The notes beneath the pieces were generated by a model. It did no database searches, was not told where the DNA came from, and saw only the letters and a program-made list of their open reading frames with translations. DNA of 64,000 bases. Source: Bombus terrestris (Eukaryota; Arthropoda; Insecta; Hymenoptera; Apidae). The position numbers were made by a program, and so were the translations under genes. This document shows positions 1 to 9,011 of the stretch, piece by piece (position 1 is the stretch's first letter; every line of letters begins with the position of its first letter). Location: the NCBI RefSeq assembly GCF_910591885.1, contig NW_025963551.1, positions 2,170,001 through 2,234,000 on the forward strand, written 5' to 3'.

Positions 1-1830
1 ACACAGTACAATGCAACGTGAGGTCCGAAATCGCTGACAAATTGAGGTAATAACAGGAAATATATGCAAGGCAATATAAGGTATATGTATAGCTTGGAAA
101 TTGTAATCGTTGCTCGCTCGCTCCGCTCGCTCGTAAGAATCTAGTCCAACCTCACAACCGATCCGACACGTTCGCAAATTGGAAATTAGTCGCCTCCTTA
201 TCGGATAACGAACGCAAGAGGGATTGGTTTTAGGTTAGGCTACAGTTATCGGGCGAGCACAGGGAGCGAGGGTCGCGTAAGGGTGTGTCACAAACCAACG
301 GTTTGTCACATAGGGTCATTGAAATATTCGCACCAGCCCCAGGAGCCGGAAGTCTTTATCGAATTGCCTACAGACAAAAGTTTACAGTATATCAATATTT
401 GTACATAAATAGTAATAATTTCACACAGTACAGTGCAACGTGAGGTCCGAAATCGCTGACAAATTGAGGTAATGACAGGAAATATATGCAAGGCAATATA
501 AGGTATATGTATAGCGTGGAAATTGTAATCGTTGCTCGCTCGCTCCGCTCGCTCGTAAGAATCTAGTCCAACCTCCCAACCGATCCGACACGTTCGCAAA
601 TTTGAAATTAGTCCCCTCCTTATCGAATGGCGAACGTAAGAGATATTGGTTTTAGGTTAGGCTATAGTTATCGGGCGAGCACAGGGAGCGAGGGACGCGT
701 AAGGGTGTGTCACAAACCAACGGTTTGTCACATAGGGTCATTGAAATATTCGCACCAGCCCGAGGAGTCGGAAGTCTTTATCGCGTTGCCTACTGACAAA
801 AGTTTACAGTATATCAATATTTGTACATAAATAGTAATATTTTCACACAGTACAGTGCAACGTGAGGTCCGAAATCGCTGACAAATTGAGGTAATAATAG
901 GGAATATATGCAGGACAATATAAGATATATGTATAGATTGGAAATTGTAATCGTTGATCGCTCGCTCCCCTCGCTCGTAAGAATCTAGTGCAACCTCACA
1001 ACCCGATCTGACACGTTCGCAAATTTGAAATTAGTCACCTCCTTATCGAATGGCGAACGTAAGAGATATTGGTTTTAGGTTAGGCTATAGTTTTCAAGCG
1101 AGCGCAGCGAGCGAGGGTCGCGTAAAGGTGTGTCACAAACCAACGGTTTGGCACTTAGGGACATTGAAATATTCGCACCAGCCCGAGGAGTCGGAAGTCT
1201 TTATCGCGTTGCCTACTGACAAAAGTTTACAGTTTATCAATAGTTTTACATAAATAGTAATATTTCTACATAGTACGGTGCAACGTAAGGTCCGAAATCG
1301 CTGACAAATTGAGGTAATAACAGGAAATATATGCAAGGCAATATAAGGTATATGTATAGCTTGGAAATTGTAATCGTTGCTCGCTCGCTCCGCTCGCTCG
1401 TAAGAATCTAGTGCAACCTCACAACCGATCCGACACGTTCGCAAATTTGAAGTTAGTCCCCTCCTTATCGGATAACGAAAGCAAGAGGGATTGGTTTTAG
1501 GTTAGGCTATAGTTATCGGGCGAGCACAGGGAGCGAGGGACGCGTAAGGGTGTGTCACAAACAAACGGTTTGTCACATAGGGTCATTGAAATATTCGCAC
1601 CAGCCCCAGGAGCCGGAAGTCTTTATCGAATTGCGTACTGAGAAAAGTTTACAGTATATCAATATTTGTACATAAATAGTAATATTTTCACACAGTACAA
1701 TGCAACGTGAGGTCCGAAATCGCTGACAAATTGAGGTAATAACAGAAAATATATGCAAGGCAATATAAGGTATATGTATAGCTTGGAAATTGTAATCGTT
1801 GATCGCTGGCTCCCCTCGCTCGTAAAAATC
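1..1830. repeat. Lead-in monomers before the first 16-mer copy
   Basis: This stretch holds a partial monomer and about four full ones. Monomers beginning near 605 and 1028 carry the ATG-type start block (GAATGGCGAACGTAAGAGAT). The monomer ending near 1022 has an extra C in AACCCGATC (1001-1008). The set resembles scattered members of the 16-mer HOR to the right but does not align to it in order. Confidence 0.7.
290..306. repeat. Small perfect hairpin, 7 bp stem and 3 nt loop
   Basis: ACAAACC-AAC-GGTTTGT forms a perfect 7 bp stem inside a direct repeat TGTCACA ... TGTCACA. It lies just beyond the right CpG tract and recurs in most monomers. In the CATCGG subfamily (for example 1980-1994) it becomes CAAATC-ATC-GGTTTG. 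There one pair turns into T opposite G, which is a permitted U-G pair only in a + strand RNA. Some monomers carry CGAACC instead. No function is assigned. Confidence 0.7.
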
Positions 1831-2838
1831 TAGTGCAACCTCACAACCGATCTGACACGTTCGCAAATTTGAAATTAGTCACCTCCTTATCGGATAACGA
1901 ACACAAGAGGGATTGGTTTTAGGTTAGGCTATAGTTATCGATCGAGCGCAGCGAGCGAGGGACGCATAAAGGTGTGTCACAAATCATCGGTTTGGCACAT
2001 AGGGACATTGAAATATTCGCACCTGCCCGAGGAGTAGGAAGTCTTTATCGAGTTGCCTACTGACAAAAGTTTACAGTATATCAATAGTTTTACATAAATA
2101 GTAATATTTCCACATAGTACAATGCAACGTGAGGTCCGAAATCGCTGACAAATTGAGGTAATAACAGGAAATATATGCAAGGCAATATAAGATATATGTA
2201 TAGCTTGGAAATTGTAATCGTTGATCGCTCGCTCCCCTCGCTCGTAAGAATCTAGTGCAACCTCACAACCGATCCGACACGTTCGCAAATTTGAAATTAG
2301 TCGCCTCCTTATCGGATAACGAACACAAGAGGGATTGGTTTTAGGTTAGGCTATAGTTATCGATCGAGCGCAGCGAGCGAGGGACGCATAAAGGTGTCTC
2401 ACAAATCATCGGTTTGGCACATAGGGACATTGAAATATTCGCACCTGCCCGAGGAGTAGGAAGTCTTTATCGAATTGCGTACTGACAAAAGTTTACAGTA
2501 TATCAATATTTGTACATAAATAGTAATATTTTCACACAGTACAATGCAACGTGAGGTCCGAAATCGCTGACAAATTGAGGTAATAATAGGAAATATATGC
2601 AGGACAATATAAGATATATGTATAGCTTGGAAATTGTAATCGTTGATCGCTCGCTCCCCTCGCTCGTAAGAATCTAGTGCAACCTCACAACCGATCCGAC
2701 ACGTTCGCAAATTTGAAATTAGTCGCCTCCTTATCGGAAAACGAACACATGAGGGATTGGTTTTAGGTTAGGCTATAGTTATCGGGCGAGCACAGGGAGC
2801 GAGGGACGCGTAAGGGTGTGTCACAAACCAACGGTTTG

Positions 2839-3260
2839 TCACATAGGGTCATTGAAATATTCGCACCAGCCCCAGGAGCCGGAAGTCTTTATCGAATTGC
2901 CTACAGACAAAAGTTTACAGTATATCAATATTTGTACATAAATAGTAATATTTTCACACAGTACAATGCAACGTGAGGTCCGAAATCGCTGACAAATTGA
3001 GGTAATAACAGGAAATATATGCAAGGCAATATAAGGTATATGTATAGCTTGGAAATTGTAATCGTTGCTCGCTCGCTCCGCTCGCTCGTAAGAATCTAGT
3101 CCAACCTCACAACCGATCCGACACGTTCGCAAATTTGAAATTAGTCGCCTCCTTATCGGATAACGAACGCAAGAGGGATTGGTTTTAGGTTAGGCTATAG
3201 TTATCGGGCGAGCACAGGGAGCGAGGGACGCGTAAGGGTGTGTCACAAACCAACGGTTTG
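2839..3260. repeat. Extra monomer in HOR copy 1
   Basis: A single monomer is present in HOR copy 1 and absent from copy 2, shifting the offset from 7,181 to 6,759 bp. The break lies between about 2.76 and 2.90 kb, judged from CCTACAGAC here against CCAACAGAC at the expected place in copy 2. The exact boundaries are arbitrary within the repeat. It resembles its right neighbour over most of its length, as expected from a one-unit gain or loss by unequal exchange. Confidence 0.7.
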
Positions 3261-4230
3261 TCACATAGGGTCATTGAAATATTCGCACCAGCCCCAGGAG
3301 CCGGAAGTCTTTATCGAATTGCCAACAGACAAAAGTTTACAGTATATCAATATTTGTACATAAATAGTAATATTTTCACACAGTACAGTGCAACGTGAGG
3401 TCCGAAATCGCTGAAAAATTGAGGTAATAACAGGAAATATGAGCAAGGCAATATAAGGTATATGTATAGCTTGGAAATTGTAATCGTTGCTCGCTCGGTC
3501 CGCTCGCTCGTAAGAATCTAGTCCAACCTCCCAACCGATCCGACACGTTCGCAAATTTGAAATTAGTCCCCTGCTTATCGAATGGCGAACGTAAGAGATA
3601 TTGGTTTTAGGTTAGGCTATAGTTTTCAAGCGAGCGCAGCGAGCGAGGGTCGCGTAAAGGTGTGTCACAAACCAACGGTTTGGCACTTAGGGACATTGAA
3701 ATATTCGCACCAGCCCGAGGAGTCGGAAGTCTTTATCGCGTTGCCTACTGACAAAAGTTTACAGTTTATCAATAGTTTTACATAAATAGTAATATTTTCA
3801 CACAGTACAATGCAACGTGAGGTCCGAAATCGCTGACAAATTGAGGTAATAATAGGAAATATATGCAGGACAATATAAGATATATGTATAGCTTGGAAAT
3901 TGTAATCGTTGATCACTCGCTCCCCTCGCTCGTAAGAATCTAGTGCAACCTCACAACCGATCTGACACGTTCGCAAATTTGAAATTGGTCGCCTCCTTAT
4001 CGGATAACGAACGCAAGAGGGATAGGTTTTAGGTTAGGCTATAGTTATCGATCGAGCGCAGCGAGCGAGGGACGCATAAAGGTGTGTCACAAATCATCGG
4101 TTTGGCAGATAGGGACATTGAAATATTCGCACCTGCCCGAGGAGTAGGAAGTCTTTATCGAGTTGCCTACTGACAAAAGTTTACAGTTTATCAATAGTTT
4201 TACATAAATAGTAATATTTCCACATAGTAC

Positions 4231-4240
4231 AGTTGCAACG
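4231..4240. repeat. Inserted T defining the 423 bp subfamily
   Basis: AGTTGCAACG replaces AGTGCAACG. The extra T usually travels with TTTATCAATAGTTTTAC and CACATAGTAC to its left, and with AAATTAAGG and a CGGCACCATAAGG or CGGCACCAAAAGG block to its right, so this half-monomer is a linked haplotype. It is frequent at 4.1-6.5, 10.9-13.2, 15.2-20.8, 38.8-41.6 and 51-64 kb, and nearly absent at 28.1-38.8 kb. Confidence 0.85.
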
Positions 4241-6447
4241 TGAGGTCCGAAATCGCTGACAAATTAAGGTAATAACAGGAAATATATGCACGGCACCATA
4301 AGGTATATGTATTGCTTGGAAATTGTTATCGTTGCTCGATCGCTGCGCTCGCTTGTAAGAATCTAGTCCAACCTCACAACCGATCCGACACGTTCGCAAA
4401 TTTGAAATTATTCGCCTCCTTATCGGATAACGAACGCAAGAGGGATTGGTCTTAGGTTAGGCTATAGTTATCGGGCGAGCACAGGGAGCGAGGGACGCGT
4501 AAGGGTGTGTCACAAACCAACGGTTTGTCACATACGGTCATTGAAATATTCGCACCAGCCCCAGGAGCCGGAAGTCTTTATCGAATTGCGTACTGACAAA
4601 AGTTTACAGTATATCAATATTTGTACATAAATAGTAATATTTTCACACAGTACAATGCAACGTGAGGTCCGGAATCGCTGACTAATTGAGGTAATAATAG
4701 GAAATATATGCAGGACAATATATGATATATGTATAGCTTGGAAATTGTAATCGTTGATCGCTCGCTCCCCTCGCTCGTAAGAATCTAGTGCATCCTCACA
4801 ACCGATTCGACACGTTCGCAAATTTGAAATTAGTCGCCTCCTTATCGGATAACGAACACAAGAGGGATTGGTTTTAGGTTAGGCTATAGTTATCGATCGA
4901 GCGCAGCGAGCGAGGGACGCATAAAGGTGTGTCACAAATCATCGGTTTGGCACATAGGGACATTGAAATATTTGCACCTGCCCAAGGAGTAGGAAGTCTT
5001 TATCGAGTTGCCTACTGACAAAAGTTTACAGTTTATCAATAGTTTTACATAAATAGTAATATTTCCACATAGTACAGTTGCAACGTGAAGTCCGAAATCG
5101 CTGACAAATTAAGGTAATAACAGGAAATATATGAACGGCACCATAAGGTATATGTATAGCTTGGAAATTGTTATCGTTGCTCGCTCGCTCCGCTCGCTCG
5201 TAAGAATCTAGTCCAACCTCACAACCGATCCGACACGTTCGCAAATTTGAAATTAGTCGCCTCCTTATCGGATAACGAACGCAAGAGGGATTGGTTTTAG
5301 GTTAGGCTATAGTTATCGAGCGAGCGCAGCGAGCGAGGGACGCATAAAGGTGTGTCACGAACCAACGGTTTGTCACATAGGGACATTGAAATATTCGCAC
5401 CAGCCCGAGGAGTCGGAAGTCTTTATCGCGTTGCCTACTGACAAAAGTTTACAGTTTATCAATAGTTTTACATAAATAGTAATATTTCCACATAGTACAG
5501 TTGCAACGTGAGGTCCGAAATCGCTGACAAATTAAGGTAACAACAGGAAATATATGAACGGCACCATAAGGTATATGTATAGCTTGGAAATTGTTATCGT
5601 TGCTCGATCGCTCCGCACGCTCGTAAGAATCTAGTCCAACCTCACAACCGATCCGACACGTTCGCAAATTTGAAATTAGTCGCCTCCTTATCGGATAACG
5701 AACGCAAGAGGGATTGGTTTTAGGTTAGGCTATAGTTATCGAGCGAGCGCAGCGAGCGAGGGACGCATAAAGGTGTGTCACGAACCAACGGTTTGTCACA
5801 TAGGGACATTGAAATATTCGCACCAGCCCGAGGAGTCGGAAGTCTTTATGGCGTTGCCTACTGACAAAAGTTTACAGTTTATCAATAGTTTTACATAAAT
5901 AGTAATATTTCCACATAGTACAGTTGCAACGTGAAGTCCGAAATCGCTGACAAATTAAGGTAATAACAGGAAATATATGAACGGCACCATAAGATATATG
6001 TATAGCTTGGAAATTGTAATCGTTGATCGCTCGCTCCCCTCGCTCGTAAGAATCTAGTGCAACCTCACAACCGATCCGACACGTTCGCAAATTTGAAGTT
6101 AGTCCCCTCCTTATCGGATAACGAAAGCAAGAGGGATTGGTTTTAGGTTAGGCTATAGTTATCGGGCGAGCACAGGGAGCGAGGGACGCGTAAGGGTGTG
6201 TCACAAACCAACGGTTTGTCACATAGGGTCATTGAAATATTCGCACCAGCCCCAGGAGCCGGAAGTCTTTATCGAATTGCGTTCTGACAAAAGTTTACAG
6301 TATATCAATATTTGTACATAAATAGTAATATTTTCACATAGTACAGTTGCAACGTGAGGTCCGAAATCGCTGACAAATTAAGGTAATAACAGGAAATACC
6401 TGCACGGCACCAAAAGGTATATGTATAGCTTGGAAATTGTAATCGTT

Positions 6448-6469
6448 GCTCGCTCGCTCCGCTCGCTCG
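6448..6469. repeat. CpG-rich CTCGCTCGCT tract, left arm
   Basis: This is the inverted partner of the tract at 6586-6608, with a single central mismatch over 21 bp. Subfamily variants include GATCGCTCGCTCCCCTCGCT (for example near 2222), a CCGCCCGCTCG form (28.4-32.7 kb, 36.9 kb and 42.8-48.7 kb), GCTCGATCGCTCCGCACGC (near 5602) and ATTCGCTCGCTCCGCTCGC (40.2, 44.9, 52.5, 56.3 and 60.1 kb). Confidence 0.85.
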
Positions 6470-6565
6470 TAAGAATCTAGTCCAACCTCACAACCGATCC
6501 GACACGTTCGCAAATTGGAAATTAGTCGCCTCCTTATCGGATAACGAACGCAAGAGGGATTGGTT

Positions 6566-6575
6566 TTAGGTTAGG
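6566..6575 (+). repeat. Two-unit TTAGG motif inside the right arm
   Basis: TTAGGTTAGG occurs in nearly every monomer, followed by CTATAG. Two units match the arthropod telomere repeat, and the following C also gives one nematode-type TTAGGC. A few copies deviate, for example ATGTTAGG near 18819, AAGTTAGG near 31068, AGGATAGG near 50484 and AGGTTGGG near 7412, 14171, 20512 and 30226. The motif therefore shows no sign of stronger conservation than its surroundings. In the inverted left arm the matching place reads GTGAGGTTGGAC, so the motif is probably incidental to the arm. Confidence 0.8.
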
Positions 6576-6585
6576 CTATAGTTAT

Positions 6586-6608
6586 CGAGCGAGCGCAGCG
6601 AGCGAGGG
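6586..6608. repeat. CpG-rich GAGCGAGC tract, right arm
   Basis: A purine-rich, 4 bp-periodic CpG tract (GAGCGAGCG, then CAGCGAGCGAG) sits in AT-richer surroundings. Its partner is the pyrimidine-rich tract at 6448-6469, 116 bp upstream, and the next one at 6870-6891, 261 bp downstream. Other monomers carry variants: GGGCGAGCACAGGGAGCGAG is the commonest, with GATCGAGCGCAGCG, GATCGGGCGCAGCG and CAAGCGAGCGCAGCGAGTGAG elsewhere. Complementarity to the partner is best for the GAGCGAGCGCAG form. Confidence 0.85.
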
Positions 6609-8271
6609 TCGCGTCAAGGTGTGTCACAAACCAACGGTTTGACACATAGGGTCATTGAAATATTCGCACCAGCCCCAGGAGCCGGAAGTCTTTATCGAAT
6701 TGCCTACAGACCAAAGTTTACAGTATATCAATATTTGTACATAAATAGTAATAATTTCACACAGTACAGTGCAACGTGAGGTCCGAAATCGCTGACAAAT
6801 TGAGGTAATGACAGGAAATATATGCAAGGCAATATAAGGTATATGTATAGCTTGGAAATTGTAATCGTTGCTCGCTCGCTCCGCTCGCTCGTAAGAATCT
6901 AGTCCAACCTCCCAACCGATCCGACACGTTCGCAAATTTGAAATTAGTCCCCTCCTTATCGAATGGCGAACGTATGAGGTATTGGTTTTAGGTTAGGCTA
7001 TAGTTTTCAAGCGAGCGCAGCGAGCGAGGGTCGCGTAAAGGTGTGTCACAAACCAACGGTTTGGCACTTAGGGACATTGAAATATTCGCACCAGCCCGAG
7101 GAGTCGGAAGCCTTTATCGCGTTGCCTACTGACAAAAGTTTACAGTTTATCAATAGTTTTACATAAATAGTAATATTTCCACATAGTACGGTGCAACGTA
7201 AGGCCCGAAATCGCTGACAAATTGAGGTAATAACAGGAAATATATGCAAGGCAATATAAGGTATATGTATAGCTTGGAAATTGTAATCGTTGCTCGCTCG
7301 CTCCGCTCGCTCGTAAGAATCTAGTCCAACCTCACAACCGATCCGACACGTTCGCAAATTTGAAATTAGTCGCCTCCTTATCGGATAACGAACACAAGAG
7401 GGATTGGTTTTAGGTTGGGCTATAGTTATCGGGCGAGCACAGGGAGCGAGGGACGCGTAAGGGTGTGTCACAAACCAACGGTTTGTCACATAGGGTCATT
7501 GAAATATTCGCACCAACCCCAGGAGCCGGAAGTCTTTATCGAATTGCGTTCTGACAAAAGTTTACAGTATATCAATATTTGTACATAAATAGTAATATTT
7601 TCACATAGTACAGTTGCAACGTGAGGTCCGAAATCGCTGACAAATTAAGGTAATAACAGGAAATACATGCACGGCACCAAAAGGTATATGTATAGCTTGG
7701 AAATTGTAATCGTTGCTCGCTCGCTCCGCTCGCTCGTAAGAATCTAGTCCAACCTCACAACCGATCCGACACGTTCGCAAATTGGAAATTAGTCGCCTCC
7801 TTATCGGATAACGAACGCAAGAGGGATTGGTTTTAGGTTAGGCTATAGTTATCGGGCGAGCACAGGGAGCGAGGGTCGCGTAAGGGTGTGTCACAAACCA
7901 ACGGTTTGTCACATAGGGTCATTGAAATATTCGCACCAGCCCCAGGAGCCGGAAGTCTTTATCGAATTGCCTACAGACAAAAGTTTACAGTATATCAATA
8001 TTTGTACATAAATAGTAACAATTTCACACAGTACAATGCAACGTGAGGTCCGAAATCGCTGACAAATTGAGGTAATAATAGGAAATATATGCAGGACAAT
8101 ATAAGGTATATGTATAGCTTGGAAATTGTAATCGTTGCTCGCTCGCTCCGCTCGCTCGTAAGAATCTAGTCCAACCTCACAACCGATCCGAGACGTTCGC
8201 AAATTTGAAATTAGTCGCCTCCTTATCGGATAACGAACGCAAGAGGGATTGGTTTTAGGTTAGGCTATAGT

Positions 8272-9011
8272 TATCGGGCGAGCACAGGGAGCGAGGGACG
8301 CATAAAGGTGTGTCACGAACCAACGGTTTGTCACATAGGGACATTGAAATATTCGCACCAGCCCGAGGAGTCGGAAGTCTTTATCGCGTTGCCTAGTGAC
8401 AAAAGTTTACAGTTTATCAATAGTTTTACATAAATAGTAATATTTCCACATAGTACAGTTGCAACGTGAAGTCCGAAATCGCTGACAAATTAAGGTAATA
8501 ACAGGAAATATATGAACGGCACCATAAGATATATGTATAGCTTGGAAATTGTAATCGTTGATCGCTCGCTCCCCTCGCTCGTAAGAATCTAGTGCAACCT
8601 CACAACCGATCCGACACGTTCGCAAATTTGAAGTTAGTCCCCTCCTTATCGGATAACGAAAGCAAGAGGGATTGGTTTTAGGTTAGGCTATAGTTATCGG
8701 GCGAGCACAGGGAGCGAGGGACGCGTAAGGGTGTGTCACAAACCAACGGTTTGTCACATAGGGTCATTGAAATATTCGCACCAGCCCCAGGAGCAGGAAG
8801 TCTTTATCGAATTGCCTACAGACAAAAGTTTACAGTATATCAATATTTGTACATAAATAGTAACAATTTCACACAGTACAATGCAACGTGAGGTCCGAAA
8901 TCGCTGACAAATTGAGGTAATAACAGGAAATATTTGCAGGACAATATAAGGTATATGTATAGCTTGGAAATTGTATTCGTTGCTCGCTCGCTCCGCTCGC
9001 TCGTAAGAATC
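8272..9011. repeat. Linker monomers between HOR copies 1 and 2
   Basis: These roughly two monomers do not follow the 6,759 bp register. The first pairs a GGGCGAGCACAGGG tract with the CATAAAGGTGTGTCACGAACC block, a combination that recurs near 17.15 kb, 8,872 bp on. The second carries GCAGGACAATATAAGG and GTATTCGTTGC. Confidence 0.6.

Larger units (their letters stand above)
6444..6611. repeat. 67-34-67 bp inverted repeat across the monomer junction
   Basis: The left arm is 6444-6510, the spacer 6511-6544 and the right arm 6545-6611. The reverse complement of the left arm aligns with the right arm at about 50 of 67 positions by hand. It opens with an exact CGAACG, continues through GGATYGGTT and AGGTTRG, and ends in a CpG-rich tract that matches at 20 of 21 positions. 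The same arrangement recurs at each monomer junction, though arm sequence varies between subfamilies. It could extrude as a cruciform in DNA or fold as a long hairpin if transcribed from either strand. Confidence 0.8.
6545..6932. repeat. 388 bp core flanked by inverted arms (MITE-like layout)
   Basis: The core starts with CGAACG and ends with CGTTCG, and its ends are imperfect inverted repeats of about 67 bp. A short non-autonomous terminal-inverted-repeat element would have this layout, so the satellite may be a tandemly amplified MITE with a 34 bp linker. No clear target-site duplication is visible: the flanks are GGATAA on the left and CAAATT on the right. No transposase is present anywhere in the window. 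The transposon origin is therefore an inference from symmetry only; an ancient inverted duplication inside a satellite would look the same. Confidence 0.5.
6545..6966. repeat. Reference satellite monomer (422 bp)
   Basis: This copy serves as the structural reference. It begins at CGAACG (6545), the outer end of the right inverted arm (6545-6611). A small hairpin region and an AT-rich half with several diagnostic blocks follow. The next left inverted arm ends at CGTTCG (6932), and a 34 bp linker (6933-6966) leads to the next CGAACG at 6967. The choice of start is arbitrary but follows the inverted-repeat symmetry. The length, 422, is not a multiple of three, so no reading frame can stay in phase across neighbouring monomers. 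Confidence 0.9.
1831..8271. repeat. 16-mer HOR, copy 1 (with one extra monomer)
   Basis: This block corresponds to 9012-15030. Up to about 2.76 kb the offset is 7,181 bp (17 monomers); from about 3.3 kb it is 6,759 bp (16 monomers). Shared private variants prove the match: GAACACATGAGG (2745 and 9926), CCAACAGAC with CTGAAAAATTGAGG and AATATGAGC (3.3-3.4 and 10.1-10.2 kb), GGTCTTAGG (4448 and 11207), GGAATCGCTGACTAATT (4.67 and 11.43 kb) and AGGTTGGGCT (7412 and 14171). Its left edge, near 1831, is where the GTGCAACC and GATCTGACACG variants begin to match. Confidence 0.85.

Noticed and set aside
444..454. Pol III B-box-like GGTCCGAAATC, suggesting a tRNA-derived SINE
   Set aside because: It has two mismatches to the B-box core, and I saw no convincing A-box at a suitable distance upstream. 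There is no A-rich tail or target-site duplication.
306..599. Minus-strand open frames of about 97-103 codons in most monomers (first at 306-599)
   Set aside because: Their first codon is TTG (reverse of CAA at 597-599), not ATG. The frame is broken by the inserted T in many monomers and by an extra C near 1002. Subfamily differences change amino acids freely. No domain is recognisable, and the 422 bp period is not a multiple of three. They are by-products of the repeat.
627..830. Plus-strand ATG frames of 67-73 codons (627-830, 1050-1253, 29335-29556 and others)
   Set aside because: The internal ATG exists only where GATAACGAACG is replaced by GAATGGCGAACG. Variants between copies are largely amino-acid changing (GAG/CAG, TCG/CCG, GCG/GAA), and one common subfamily has TAG in the frame (GAGTAGGAAG). 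I see no sign of coding constraint and no known domain.
6448..6484. Helitron-like 3' end: GC-rich tract followed shortly by CTAGT
   Set aside because: The GC-rich tract is not itself a hairpin: its pairing partner lies 116 bp away. I saw no matching 5' TC end, and CTAG alone is too common to support the call.
7046..7489. Longer minus-strand frames of 141-147 codons (7046-7489, 13805-14248, 20144-20587, 29876-30301, 50135-50560)
   Set aside because: Each comes from a single base change that opens one stop at the monomer junction, for example AGGTTGGGC for AGGTTAGGC. They are frame-through readings of the same satellite, not genes.
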